A DNA stretch of 22,063 bases from a virus, in the IMG/VR virus record IMGVR_UViG_3300031626_001263, positions 1 through 22,063 of that record; one strand, 5' to 3'. Of the stretch, positions 7,012 through 15,247 are shown one piece after another. Position 1 is the first letter of the stretch, and each line of letters opens with the position of its first letter. The position numbers and the translations under genes were made by a program. The notes beneath the pieces are model-generated. The model made no database searches. It had not been told where the DNA came from and saw only the letters and a program-made list of their open reading frames with translations.

Positions 7012-7855
7012 GCTTATTTTTATTATTAATTATATATTCTGGGTAGGTATTGTCTATTTCTACCTTTTTTAGTGAACCTTGCCTTCCAAAAATATCTTGC
7101 AAATTATCTACAGTATTGTCAAGATTATCTTTAATATCGTCTCTATTTATTTCTTGATGACTATAGCTAATAATTTTTTCTTTTACCGCTTCTTTACCAC
7201 CCATAAAACTAAAATGCCAACCACCGTTATCAACTAAACTGTCCCATTTAAAATTTCTTGTATCATTTAAGCAAACATTTTTAATAGTTTCATAACTAGT
7301 GAGGGTTGTACCTTTCCAATTATTTTCTTTAAAAACATTAAAATAATAATAGTACATATTTTGGAGCAATCTGTAAATTTTATCTTTATTAAAAAATTTA
7401 TTTAAATTTTCAATTACCTTTGGGTTAGGTATTTCATCTATATCTGACATTAAGATAATATCTTCATCGTTACATTTACCATACCCAACCCGTAACATTT
7501 CTCTATGTAGGAAATCTCTACACCAATTCTTTTCATTTTTAGGAAAATGTGTTGCATTTTTAAAAAATGTTAATACTTTATTTGTTTCTTCTTCTTTAAA
7601 ATTTTCTGGATTGTCAATAAATTTAACATCATTAAAGTCATCAAATTCTAAATCATGCTTAATATAAATTATTTTATCTGAATATTTTTTAAATAAATCT
7701 CTATTTTTTTCAAATATATACTCTTTCTTTAGACCGGAATGAGTTATATTGAATTCTGAAATAATAAAATAGTCTACTACATTGTCTAAGATTTTTAATC
7801 TTATATCAAGTAAATCGAGTTCGTTAAAAAATATAAATGTATCGTAAATTTTCAT
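6992..7855 (-). CDS. Glycosyltransferase family 17 protein, 287 aa
   Basis: The N-terminus YDTFIFFNELDLLDIRL is diagnostic of GT17 (named for eukaryotic beta-1,4-mannosyl-glycoprotein N-acetylglucosaminyltransferase but widespread in viruses and bacterial surface-glycan clusters). It is followed by FIISEFNITHSG, WCRDFLHREMLRVG, an acidic ILMSDIDEIPNPKVI (DxD-type metal/nucleotide-sugar site) and a Tyr-rich YYYYFNVF. The C-terminal part holds GWHFSFMGG, also typical. The start overlaps the upstream GT11-like gene by four bases. It is the last gene of the sugar cassette. The transferred sugar and acceptor cannot be told from sequence. Confidence 0.92.
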   Translation of the reverse strand: MKIYDTFIFFNELDLLDIRLKILDNVVDYFIISEFNITHSGLKKEYIFEKNRDLFKKYSDKIIYIKHDLEFDDFNDVKFIDNPENFKEEETNKVLTFFKNATHFPKNEKNWCRDFLHREMLRVGYGKCNDEDIILMSDIDEIPNPKVIENLNKFFNKDKIYRLLQNMYYYYFNVFKENNWKGTTLTSYETIKNVCLNDTRNFKWDSLVDNGGWHFSFMGGKEAVKEKIISYSHQEINRDDIKDNLDNTVDNLQDIFGRQGSLKKVEIDNTYPEYIINNKNKLDKFIL

Positions 7856-8772
7856 AGTTGTATGTTATGTTCTTCAAAGAATTTATGTTTGAAATTTTCA
7901 TATTCAACTTTACATTGACCGTAGTCATAAAAATTATTATTAGTATCTTGATACAACCAATCTTTAGTTAAGGCTTCTCCTTGAGACCAAAAGCCATCAG
8001 AAATATTATGCCTTGCCCAATATTTAGGAGCTATACAAAATTTATTCTTAGAACTCGTCCAAACAGCAAACCATGCAAAGGAAGTGTTAGATAGAATAGT
8101 ATAATACGCATTATGTATAACTGAATAATCCCACTCTAATGTTTCATGCCTTACTTCAAAGTCTGGAAACCATTCTTGACTTGTATTTACATCGTCCGTA
8201 ATAACTACAAATTTCATATTAGAATTTATCTTCCTCATTTTTTCTATTGCATTGTCCCAATAGTTTTTTTGTAAAAATAGATCATGTTGTGGTATATACT
8301 CTGGACCACCTCTTAGATTTAAAATGCATGTATCCTTATTTGAGTACTTACTTTCATAATAATCCTCATTAACGTGTAATAATTTTTTAATATCTTCCCT
8401 GCGGTGATCTATATATTGTTCAGCTTGCATAGTACCATCTATTTTTGTATTGTCTGGCAATCTAAAAAAGTTAGTATCAATAGGATTTATATAACAATTA
8501 TACTTCGGATGGAATACGTTCTTTTCTTTATAATAATGTTTTATATTTTCAGGTAACGATGTAGGGGGTCCGCCTTCTGGCCCTGAACCACCATTAACTG
8601 TAATAGTTTCTAACTCCTCTTTAATGTTAGGAAATAAATTTAAACCTTTAAACTTATTAGGACTTTGTATACCAAATTTATATCCTAAATCTTTAGCTAA
8701 TGTTCTGGTAACCGTATAACACCAGATTTGATTGCCTAACCCCTGCCCGTTATATATTTCAGTTATTAACAT
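7852..8772 (-). CDS. GT11-like (alpha-1,2-fucosyltransferase-like) glycosyltransferase, 306 aa
   Basis: The N-terminal GQGLGNQIWCYTVTRTLA matches the nucleotide-sugar-binding opening of GT11 enzymes (GGLGNQxFQ). CILNLRGGPEYI sits where GT11 has its H-x-R-x-G-D motif, and SNTSFAWFAVW followed by IAPKYWAR matches the conserved end. The R-G-G without the usual His and Asp departs from the family, so donor specificity could differ from fucose. I chose the ATG at 8772: it leaves a 14-base overlap with the upstream gene and starts right before the first strand. An upstream ATG at 8814 adds residues lying inside the neighbouring gene. It is paralogous to the GT11 gene at 14486. Confidence 0.82.
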   Translation of the reverse strand: MLITEIYNGQGLGNQIWCYTVTRTLAKDLGYKFGIQSPNKFKGLNLFPNIKEELETITVNGGSGPEGGPPTSLPENIKHYYKEKNVFHPKYNCYINPIDTNFFRLPDNTKIDGTMQAEQYIDHRREDIKKLLHVNEDYYESKYSNKDTCILNLRGGPEYIPQHDLFLQKNYWDNAIEKMRKINSNMKFVVITDDVNTSQEWFPDFEVRHETLEWDYSVIHNAYYTILSNTSFAWFAVWTSSKNKFCIAPKYWARHNISDGFWSQGEALTKDWLYQDTNNNFYDYGQCKVEYENFKHKFFEEHNIQL

Positions 8773-9430
8773 AATATTTAGAATTCTTACCATGAAAACC
8801 AAATGGGTTTTCAATATCTTTTATTTCTTCAACTGGACACTCATGGGAGAAATATTTAGCTATATCAGTAGAAGCAAATTTAATGCCTTCTTTTTCTAAT
8901 AAATGCCTATTATGGCAAGTTAAAAAACCATCTTCATTCCAATAACCATAATATTGTTTCCACTCTAAATTTAATTTAGATGGTAGCTCTAAAAGCTTTT
9001 TACTTCTGAATGAAAACCCTCCATTACCAACTCTAATTAAATTACCGAAAGGATCTCTATATGAGATTTTATCGCTATCATCTGGTACTGGCCATATAGC
9101 ACCAATATAATCATAATTATAAAAATCATCTAACCAACTAGTTGGGTTAACTACATACCCATCATCCTGTACTAATAATACAAATTCTGTATTAATATAA
9201 TCTTTTAAATCGTATAAGATAAATCGATTATATTCTACATAATCTAATTCTTTATCTAACTTAATTATTTGGACCTCTGTATTTTCAGTCTCTGCATTTT
9301 TCGGAGTTAAAAGCTTTACTTCTCCAAAAGTAATACCTTTCATCGAGTGTTTGATAGCATTATAAGCCTCTTGAATTCTAACCCCGGCCACTGCCACTAA
9401 AGTTACGTTTGGTAAATTTATTTTATTCAT
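8759..9430 (-). CDS. DUF5672-type glycosyltransferase-like protein, 223 aa
   Basis: The motifs fit the DUF5672 group found in glycan clusters: NVTLVAVAGVR at the start, FVLLVQDDGYVVNPTSW (about 102-118, with the acidic QDD), YDYIGAIWP, VGNGGFSFRSKKLLE, NEDGFLTCHNRH and a final NPFGFHG. The GT-A-like layout suggests a glycosyltransferase, but the activity of this family is not established to my knowledge. Its start overlaps the RmlD-like reductase by eight bases and its end overlaps the GT11-like gene, so it is embedded in the sugar operon. Confidence 0.85.
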   Translation of the reverse strand: MNKINLPNVTLVAVAGVRIQEAYNAIKHSMKGITFGEVKLLTPKNAETENTEVQIIKLDKELDYVEYNRFILYDLKDYINTEFVLLVQDDGYVVNPTSWLDDFYNYDYIGAIWPVPDDSDKISYRDPFGNLIRVGNGGFSFRSKKLLELPSKLNLEWKQYYGYWNEDGFLTCHNRHLLEKEGIKFASTDIAKYFSHECPVEEIKDIENPFGFHGKNSKYYVNN

Positions 9431-10241
9431 GTATATTAAAATTTTTAAGATCTATTATTTGTTGATAGATCGTTTTCGTTATTGGTGATTTATAAATTGA
9501 AGATAAATTTCTAAAACAATTATTATCAGTTGAAACTTCTTCAATTATTAAATTTAATTTATATACTTTATTAATATATTCTACTAAGTCTAATTTTGAA
9601 ACCGTATCAGGTGAATAAAAATGACGTACACCTTGCCAAGATATATTATCTTCAATCATTATTAAAACTTGTTTGCTTAATTCAAGACAAGTCACCCCGT
9701 TCCATAAATGATTTTTAAACCCCATCACCTTTTGACCTTTCTGTGATATAACCCACTCAAGTAAAGATTTTTTATTATTTTTTTCTTCACCAATAATAGA
9801 TGTTCTAATAATAGTAATATTTTCAGGTTCACCGAGTGATTTACTTTTACCATATATATCGTTACATGTATGGTTGCAATTTTCGTCTAATAATATATCT
9901 AAACTTCTATCACCATCATACACACAATCAGTTGTAAAATGTATTATATTAGTATTATATTTTTCTTTTATAGCTGATAAAAAATAGGGTAACAAACTAT
10001 TAATTTTTACCATTTCTATTTCATCATAATTTCGTTGTTTAATAATACCAGAAGCGTTTAGAATATAGTCACTGCTTGTAATACCTAAATCATCGATATA
10101 TTTTTCTAAAGTTTCAAATGTAATTTTAGAAAGATCTAAATCGTTTCTTGTTGATGGTATAACTTCGTGATTAACAGAAAGATATTTTGTTAAGTATGTA
10201 CCTAACATACCATTTGAACCTAATATTAGAATTTTACCCAT
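9423..10241 (-). CDS. RmlD-like sugar-nucleotide reductase (extended SDR), 272 aa
   Basis: The NAD(P)-binding motif GSNGMLG (8-14) is followed by NDLDLS, LNASGIIKQ, FTTDCVYDGD and the catalytic YGKSKSLGE (Y-x-x-x-K), in the order seen in dTDP-4-dehydrorhamnose reductases and related reductases. In such enzymes the 4-keto sugar made by a dehydratase is reduced to the final nucleotide sugar. The dehydratase-like gene lies directly upstream and overlaps by eight bases, so the two probably act in sequence. RmlA, RmlB and RmlC are absent from the window, so the product need not be rhamnose; an N-acetylated 6-deoxy sugar is equally possible. Confidence 0.85.
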   Translation of the reverse strand: MGKILILGSNGMLGTYLTKYLSVNHEVIPSTRNDLDLSKITFETLEKYIDDLGITSSDYILNASGIIKQRNYDEIEMVKINSLLPYFLSAIKEKYNTNIIHFTTDCVYDGDRSLDILLDENCNHTCNDIYGKSKSLGEPENITIIRTSIIGEEKNNKKSLLEWVISQKGQKVMGFKNHLWNGVTCLELSKQVLIMIEDNISWQGVRHFYSPDTVSKLDLVEYINKVYKLNLIIEEVSTDNNCFRNLSSIYKSPITKTIYQQIIDLKNFNIHE

Positions 10242-11163
10242 TAAAAAAATTCCTTTCCTCCAAATAATTATAAAGTTCTTGTTTACTTAAGCAATAATCT
10301 TTAGACGAATATTCTGTTGCTTCAAAGTTTACATTGTTAAATTCCTTTTTCGGGTGTAATAAGTATAAATTATCTTTCTCTATATATTCCATTCTTCTTT
10401 TTTCTTCATTTGAAGCCATAATTTCATGTATTTTTTCACCAGTTCTTAAAGAAGTTATTTCATATTTTAATCCAAATTTTTCTTTATAAATTTGAAATAA
10501 ATCTTTTATTTTAAATGAACGTGCCATTGGTATTACACAGACATTGCTATACTTGGTTGATTTAAAAATTAAATCAATAGCCTCGTCAATGTCTAATAAA
10601 AATCTTGTCATTTCAGAACCATATAACTGCAACTTATTTTTATTTTTAATAAAATTCCAAATTAAAGGTATGATTGAACCAGTAGAGTTGGTAACATTTC
10701 CATAAATTGCCGTTGTTAGTTTGCAATTAGATTTACCTGCTATAAATCCTTCACCAGCGACATACTTCATAGCTCCGTATATAGTGGTAGCTGCTCTACT
10801 CTTATCTGTCGAAATAAAACAACCAGATTTAAAATTATTTTCTTCAGCAGCTATTCTAGAATTAAATGCCCCATCAATAATAATTTTCGAAGCCTCTTCA
10901 TAATTTTCATCACAAGCTTCTATCTGCTTTAAAGATGCAGCAAAAATACCTACTGTATGGTCTCTAGATTTTCTAAGTAATAAATCTCTATTTCTTATAT
11001 CACCTACAACGAAATTAACTTTAGGAAATTCTTTCTTAATATAATAATGTTTAGCTTCATCACGTGAGTAAACAGTTATTTCATTATTTTTATATAGCCG
11101 TTTAATTAAATTTTTACCTAGGTAGCCAGCACCACCAGTAATAAAAATTTTTTCATTTTTCAT
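10234..11163 (-). CDS. UDP-N-acetylglucosamine 4,6-dehydratase/epimerase-like SDR (CapE/PseB type), 309 aa
   Basis: The NAD(P) motif GGAGYLG (10-16) is followed by VYSRDEAKHY, VGDIRNRD, AASLKQIEACDENYEEA, ISTDKSRAATTIYGAMKYVA and TRFLLDIDEAIDLI, then LRTGEKIHEIM. This is the signature of the CapD/CapE/PseB group, which starts synthesis of 6-deoxy-N-acetyl sugars by 4,6-dehydration of UDP-GlcNAc. Tyr and Lys of Y-G-A-M-K are present, so the enzyme looks intact. It is the first gene behind an internal promoter in the sugar cassette and is coupled to the reductase that would complete the pathway. The exact stereochemistry cannot be told from sequence. Confidence 0.87.
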   Translation of the reverse strand: MKNEKIFITGGAGYLGKNLIKRLYKNNEITVYSRDEAKHYYIKKEFPKVNFVVGDIRNRDLLLRKSRDHTVGIFAASLKQIEACDENYEEASKIIIDGAFNSRIAAEENNFKSGCFISTDKSRAATTIYGAMKYVAGEGFIAGKSNCKLTTAIYGNVTNSTGSIIPLIWNFIKNKNKLQLYGSEMTRFLLDIDEAIDLIFKSTKYSNVCVIPMARSFKIKDLFQIYKEKFGLKYEITSLRTGEKIHEIMASNEEKRRMEYIEKDNLYLLHPKKEFNNVNFEATEYSSKDYCLSKQELYNYLEERNFFNG

Positions 11164-11168
11164 ATCTA

Positions 11169-11196
11169 ATTATAGCTAATATTTTGCAGTTATCAA
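11169..11196 (-). promoter_or_regulatory. Sigma-70-type promoter inside the sugar cassette
   Basis: On the minus strand: -35 TTGATA at 11196-11191, 16-base spacer, -10 TATAAT at 11174-11169, then five bases to the ATG at 11163. It lies in the only real gap (42 bases) of the cassette and would drive the dehydratase, reductase and three glycosyltransferase-like genes as a separate, probably leaderless transcript. Confidence 0.72.
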
Positions 11197-11205
11197 GCAT
11201 TAACA

Positions 11206-11946
11206 TTACTTGTATTTCTCATTAACTTCCCAGTCACAATTAAAAATTAACCATAAACATCTTTCAATCATATGAGCTTCTCCAATAACTATATCATAAC
11301 TTAAAATTCTTCTTATTTCTTCATAGAATTTTTTACTATGTTTTAACATATAAGATTTGGGTATAATATAACTACCACCCGGGGCAAACCTAAACCAATT
11401 TACCTTTTTAGGTGTTTTATACATTTCTTTTAAAAATTCTTCAACATATGTATAATATTTACCCGGGTGCTTATGATGGTGTAAATACCAACTATCGTTT
11501 CTTTCACAATAACTATTATCTGGACCGTAATTATTAGTTGTACCGTTTATTCTCCAACTATCATCTGTAAAATCTTGAAGTTCTGTAAAAGTATTATTAT
11601 TACAATTCTTCATAAAAAACTCTTCAGTACATGTACCATTTGATAATCTATTACCATCCTCATCTAGCCTTGGTGTACCTGTATCTTTGGGTGAGTAAAT
11701 GCAAGCTCTGCAAAATAAAGTATTTTCTGGTAAATTATTGTAATTTTCTACTATAAAATCAAATATATCATATATGTTTTGACCTACATTTTTTTGATGT
11801 TTGATTTTATGTGATTGCTCAAATCTATGATATCTATCATAAATTAAATAGTTATCACTTAATTTATCAACCCACGAATCTTCTATATTCTCAGGTAACC
11901 AATTATAATCGCTAACTACTAAAAAATTATTTTTTATATATTTCAT
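11206..11946 (-). CDS. DUF3431-like protein, putative glycosyltransferase-associated, 246 aa
   Basis: The C-terminal half fits the pattern I recall for DUF3431: RFAPGGSYIIPKSYMLKHSK, then KFYEEIRRIL and a final IGEAHMIERCLWLIFN. The N-terminal half has IYDRYHRF and ENLPENTLFCRACIY-like segments and several cysteines (for example NGTCTEEFFMKNC). The family occurs beside glycosyltransferases in sugar clusters, but its activity is unknown to me. The ATG at 11946 shares one base with the stop codon of the epimerase gene upstream, so translation is probably coupled. No signal peptide or membrane helix is seen. Confidence 0.72.
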   Translation of the reverse strand: MKYIKNNFLVVSDYNWLPENIEDSWVDKLSDNYLIYDRYHRFEQSHKIKHQKNVGQNIYDIFDFIVENYNNLPENTLFCRACIYSPKDTGTPRLDEDGNRLSNGTCTEEFFMKNCNNNTFTELQDFTDDSWRINGTTNNYGPDNSYCERNDSWYLHHHKHPGKYYTYVEEFLKEMYKTPKKVNWFRFAPGGSYIIPKSYMLKHSKKFYEEIRRILSYDIVIGEAHMIERCLWLIFNCDWEVNEKYK

Positions 11947-12941
11947 TATTTCCAGTATTCGTAAATACCCTCAGTAACTTCATAATTCATTAACTTTGTC
12001 TCTCTATCAGGCTGTTCTTTAGCCCAAGTAAACATACTATCAATTAATTTATATAGGTCTGTTTTATCTTCAAATTTTAAAAGTTCTTTTGCTTTTTTAT
12101 GATCAGAATATGCATGTTTTACCTCATGTCTTGGTTCTTTATATTCAATCTCAACGTGCAACTGATGTTTATTCATTGCAATATCTTGTACAATATTTGC
12201 AACCTCATTAATTGTAAAATATTTATCTGCACCAATATTGAAAATTTCACCATTATGTTCTGATATTAATTTTTCAAAAGGCTCCATATAATATTGTATA
12301 TCTGAAAAAGCTCTTGTCTGTTCACCATCTCCGTAAATTAAAATAGGTTCACCGTTTAAAGCTTTTTTGATAAAGATACCAATAACATTTCTATATTTAT
12401 CCCAAATATTTTGATATATACCTAACACATTATGTGGCCGGACGATATTATACATAAGGTCAAATTGTTTATGTGCTGTAATTATATCCATTTCAACTGC
12501 ATATTTTGCTATACCATAAGGATCAATTGGGGACTGTAGTAGGTCTTCAGTAAAGGGTGGGGTTTGGTTACCATAAACTGCCATAGAGGATGTAAAAATT
12601 AATTTACTTTTACTTTTTATACATTCATTAATTATATTAATAGAAGCTAATACATTATTAGTATAGTTAAAATTTCTAATAAAAGGGGAAAGACCTTCAG
12701 CAGCATAAGCTGCAAAATGATAAACTACTTCTGGTTCATAAAGTTCAAAAATATCTTTTAAACCTTGTATATCTTTTTCTAAATTTAGATTACAAAATTT
12801 AAAATTTTCATGCTCAGGTAAAAAATCTTTATAACCACCGAAAAAATTATCTATACCTATAATTTTATGACCTTTTGATAATAAATGTCTTGATAAATGA
12901 CAACCAAGAAGTCCAGCTGCTCCAGTAATAACAATATTCAT
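11946..12941 (-). CDS. NAD-dependent nucleotide-sugar epimerase/dehydratase (GalE-like extended SDR), 331 aa
   Basis: The Rossmann motif GAAGLLG (7-13) is followed by DNFFGGYKDFL, YHFAAYAAEG, FTSSMAVYGNQTPPF and the catalytic PYGIAKYAVE (Y-x-x-x-K). The C-terminal part has RPHNVLGIYQNIWDKYRNV, GDGEQTRAFSDI and FNIGADKYFTI, in the order typical of UDP-glucose/UDP-hexose 4-epimerases and related dehydratases. It likely makes a nucleotide sugar for the neighbouring transferases. All catalytic residues are visible (S-S-M, Y, K). Whether it acts on UDP-glucose, UDP-GlcNAc or another sugar cannot be decided here. Confidence 0.9.
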   Translation of the reverse strand: MNIVITGAAGLLGCHLSRHLLSKGHKIIGIDNFFGGYKDFLPEHENFKFCNLNLEKDIQGLKDIFELYEPEVVYHFAAYAAEGLSPFIRNFNYTNNVLASINIINECIKSKSKLIFTSSMAVYGNQTPPFTEDLLQSPIDPYGIAKYAVEMDIITAHKQFDLMYNIVRPHNVLGIYQNIWDKYRNVIGIFIKKALNGEPILIYGDGEQTRAFSDIQYYMEPFEKLISEHNGEIFNIGADKYFTINEVANIVQDIAMNKHQLHVEIEYKEPRHEVKHAYSDHKKAKELLKFEDKTDLYKLIDSMFTWAKEQPDRETKLMNYEVTEGIYEYWK

Positions 12942-12949
12942 AAGATTAT

Positions 12950-13675
12950 TTAACCTTTAAATTTCAATTTACAATACTGAATTTCTCTAGATATTAGACC
13001 TGGGTCCGCTCCTTCATTATTACTAATCTGACCGGGGTGTTGTCTAATTACAATACCATGATAATTTATAATTCCGGGGTATCCAAATTTATCAGCCATT
13101 TGTTTATAGAAATCGCAATCCATTAACATTACTAATTTTTCATCAAAAAATATTTTTTCATCTCTATTTCTTAAAGAAATAATACTAGGTCCGCTCATTG
13201 TATTTTCACCTAGGTAAATTCTTTCTGTATATGTCGGAGTAACAATTCTAGAAGCAGTTTTAACATCACGGGTTTCATAAAAGCAACTTGCTGCCCATTC
13301 ATAATTATTTTCTTTATAAAAATCATATATGGTCTGAAGAGTATTTTTATTACGTACAAAATCATCTTGAAATAAAATTTGTATAATTTTTTTCTGACAT
13401 CTATTTAACACTCTATTTGCATTAGGTGATAAACCTTTATTATATGGTCGATCATCTAAAGGTATATCTTCACTTTTAAAATATTTTATATCTAAAATAC
13501 TATTATAACCATCTAACATTTTTTTAATATTATCATTATCACTATCATCACTAATAATAACTTCAAAATTTTTAAATGTTTGTTTTTCTAATTGCTTTAA
13601 AGAGAATTTTATAAATTCTGCTCCTTCACCATTCTTATCGAATGCTGGTATTGCTATTGATATTCCACTTTTCAT
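12950..13675 (-). CDS. Family 2 glycosyltransferase, 241 aa
   Basis: The GT-A start GISIAIPAFDKNGEG is followed by LKQLEKQTFKNFEVIISDDS (about 27-46, nucleotide binding), a spacer with NANRVLNRCQ, and the acidic IIQILFQDDFVRN in the place of the DxD motif. The C-terminal half contains MSGPSIISLRNRD and KLVMLMDCDFYKQMAD, typical of acceptor-side residues in GT2. A Shine-Dalgarno-like GGGAAG lies about seven bases before the ATG, within the end of the upstream gene. The donor and acceptor sugars are unknown. Confidence 0.9.
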   Translation of the reverse strand: MKSGISIAIPAFDKNGEGAEFIKFSLKQLEKQTFKNFEVIISDDSDNDNIKKMLDGYNSILDIKYFKSEDIPLDDRPYNKGLSPNANRVLNRCQKKIIQILFQDDFVRNKNTLQTIYDFYKENNYEWAASCFYETRDVKTASRIVTPTYTERIYLGENTMSGPSIISLRNRDEKIFFDEKLVMLMDCDFYKQMADKFGYPGIINYHGIVIRQHPGQISNNEGADPGLISREIQYCKLKFKG

Positions 13676-13679
13676 AAAT

Positions 13680-14489
13680 TTACGCTTCCCACGTTTTTAT
13701 ATATTCTTTAAGTTCTTTATCAGAGCAATTGCCTACAAACTCACTATGATTGTAATTATTTTGATACATGTTATGTCTCTCTCTTATTGTATTTTCGTGA
13801 GGAAAATGCCAAGCTATAGCATTATGATCTTTAACTCTATCCCACGTATAACCTAATCTCTTAACTCGATTAATAATTTCATCATCTTCAAATCCCCAAG
13901 CAACAAAATTTTGATTATAACCGTTAAATTTAATAAATCGTTCTTTATTATACATAACCATTCCACCTTTACTACCGGGGTGGGCTACCAAAAAGTTATC
14001 AGTTTCATGATATGGTACGGGTTTCAGTTCTTGAATTTTATCATTTAATAAATTCATTTCATATTTACTAGTGAACTTATCCATTAAATGTTGCTTAAGG
14101 TGAACAAACATTCCATTGTAAGGGTGTAAAATGCCTAACTTATCATCTTTTTCGAACATTTCCTTACCTTTAAGTAGATATAACGGGTCGATAAAAACAT
14201 CAGTATCACCGGCGATTAGGTAATTAGATTCTAAATTTCTCATACCTTTATTAAAAGCTAATGTCCTGTGATATAACCCGTCGTTTTTCATGAATAGGAT
14301 TTTACAACCATATTTTTCATGTAATTCTTTTAATGATGCATCCGGTTCTTTATCATCATTTACTATTACTATTTCTAAATTTTCAGAAAAAGTCCTATAA
14401 AAAGATAACACACATTTTAAGTTGCGTAATCTATCTTCTACATCTTTTCTAAAGTGAATAATTAAACCTATATCTTTTAAATCTGTCAT
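13680..14489 (-). CDS. GT-A glycosyltransferase (family 2 / galactosyltransferase C-domain type), 269 aa
   Basis: The early part has IGLIIHFRKDVEDRLRNL and NLEIVIVNDDKEPD, then YHRTLAFNKGMRNLESNYLI and AGDTDVFIDP (DxD motif). The late part has SKGGMVMYNKERF and FVAWGFEDDEIINRVKRLG, the hallmark of the C-terminal galactosyltransferase domain (W-G-x-E-D-D/E-x-x). Such enzymes add hexoses to growing surface glycans. The ATG overlaps the stop of the GT11 gene upstream by four bases (ATGA). It appears intact. Confidence 0.9.
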   Translation of the reverse strand: MTDLKDIGLIIHFRKDVEDRLRNLKCVLSFYRTFSENLEIVIVNDDKEPDASLKELHEKYGCKILFMKNDGLYHRTLAFNKGMRNLESNYLIAGDTDVFIDPLYLLKGKEMFEKDDKLGILHPYNGMFVHLKQHLMDKFTSKYEMNLLNDKIQELKPVPYHETDNFLVAHPGSKGGMVMYNKERFIKFNGYNQNFVAWGFEDDEIINRVKRLGYTWDRVKDHNAIAWHFPHENTIRERHNMYQNNYNHSEFVGNCSDKELKEYIKTWEA

Positions 14490-15247
14490 ACTGTTATAAT
14501 TTTAAATTCTTTCCTGTAAAGTCCTTCTGTATTTGTATTATCATTAAACCATCTAGATGGGGCAACAATTATATCCTTTTTGTTAAAATATGATGCAAAC
14601 CATGACAAGGTACTGTTAGATATAATTAAATTTTTACATCTTGTTAAGAATAAAAAATCTCCTATTTCATTACCACCGTCTATAATTTTAACCTCACCTG
14701 GCAATAACTGGTTAGCGTAATTTTTGTCATCGGTAACCGCATAAAGCTTACTATTTTTAAATAACCCGATACTATCTTTATAATATTGCTGATTAATAAT
14801 ATTATGCTTTGAGTATATTTTATAATCTCCGCCTCTAACATGAATACCAACGGTATCGTCATCTATAAAATCATCAATTTGTTCTATTTTAGATTTTAAA
14901 GAGCTAAAACTAATAATATCTAAATCTTCTTTATCAAAATAATAATCAGATTGAAAATAACCTTCTAATATTACATTACCATCCATAAATGGTATTTCAT
15001 TATACTCGAAAGATGGTTCATTATATAAATTAAAGCTACTATCTATTTTATTTTCTGGTATATTTTGAAATAAATTATTTTTATATGTACTTGGTGTATT
15101 ACCTTGACTAGCATGGAATTTGTTATTGTAATCTATAAAAAATTCTTTACCGTGTACCTTTGCATAATTATAACCAGCTAATATTTGAAATAGTTGATTA
15201 CCTAACCCGCCTTTTAAATTTACTGTTACTTTATATTTTGTTTGCAT
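14486..15247 (-). CDS. GT11 alpha-1,2-fucosyltransferase-like protein, 253 aa
   Basis: The protein has the full GT11 layout: NLKGGLGNQLFQILAGYNYA at the start, VILEGYFQSDYYF, TVGIHVRGGDY (the H-x-R-x-G-D motif that binds the GDP moiety), YAVTDD and FLFLTRCKNLIISNSTLSWF, ending with IVAPSRWF. These enzymes move fucose from GDP-fucose to a galactose 2-OH in O-antigen or capsule. GDP-fucose synthesis genes are not in the window, so the host may supply the donor. It overlaps the end of the upstream GT2 gene by 22 bases. It is a second, more canonical GT11 member in addition to the gene at 7852. Confidence 0.92.
   Translation of the reverse strand: MQTKYKVTVNLKGGLGNQLFQILAGYNYAKVHGKEFFIDYNNKFHASQGNTPSTYKNNLFQNIPENKIDSSFNLYNEPSFEYNEIPFMDGNVILEGYFQSDYYFDKEDLDIISFSSLKSKIEQIDDFIDDDTVGIHVRGGDYKIYSKHNIINQQYYKDSIGLFKNSKLYAVTDDKNYANQLLPGEVKIIDGGNEIGDFLFLTRCKNLIISNSTLSWFASYFNKKDIIVAPSRWFNDNTNTEGLYRKEFKIITV

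Noticed and set aside
14680-14862. Second minus-strand frame inside the GT11 gene
   Set aside because: It is a shadow in another frame of a gene with clear GT11 motifs.
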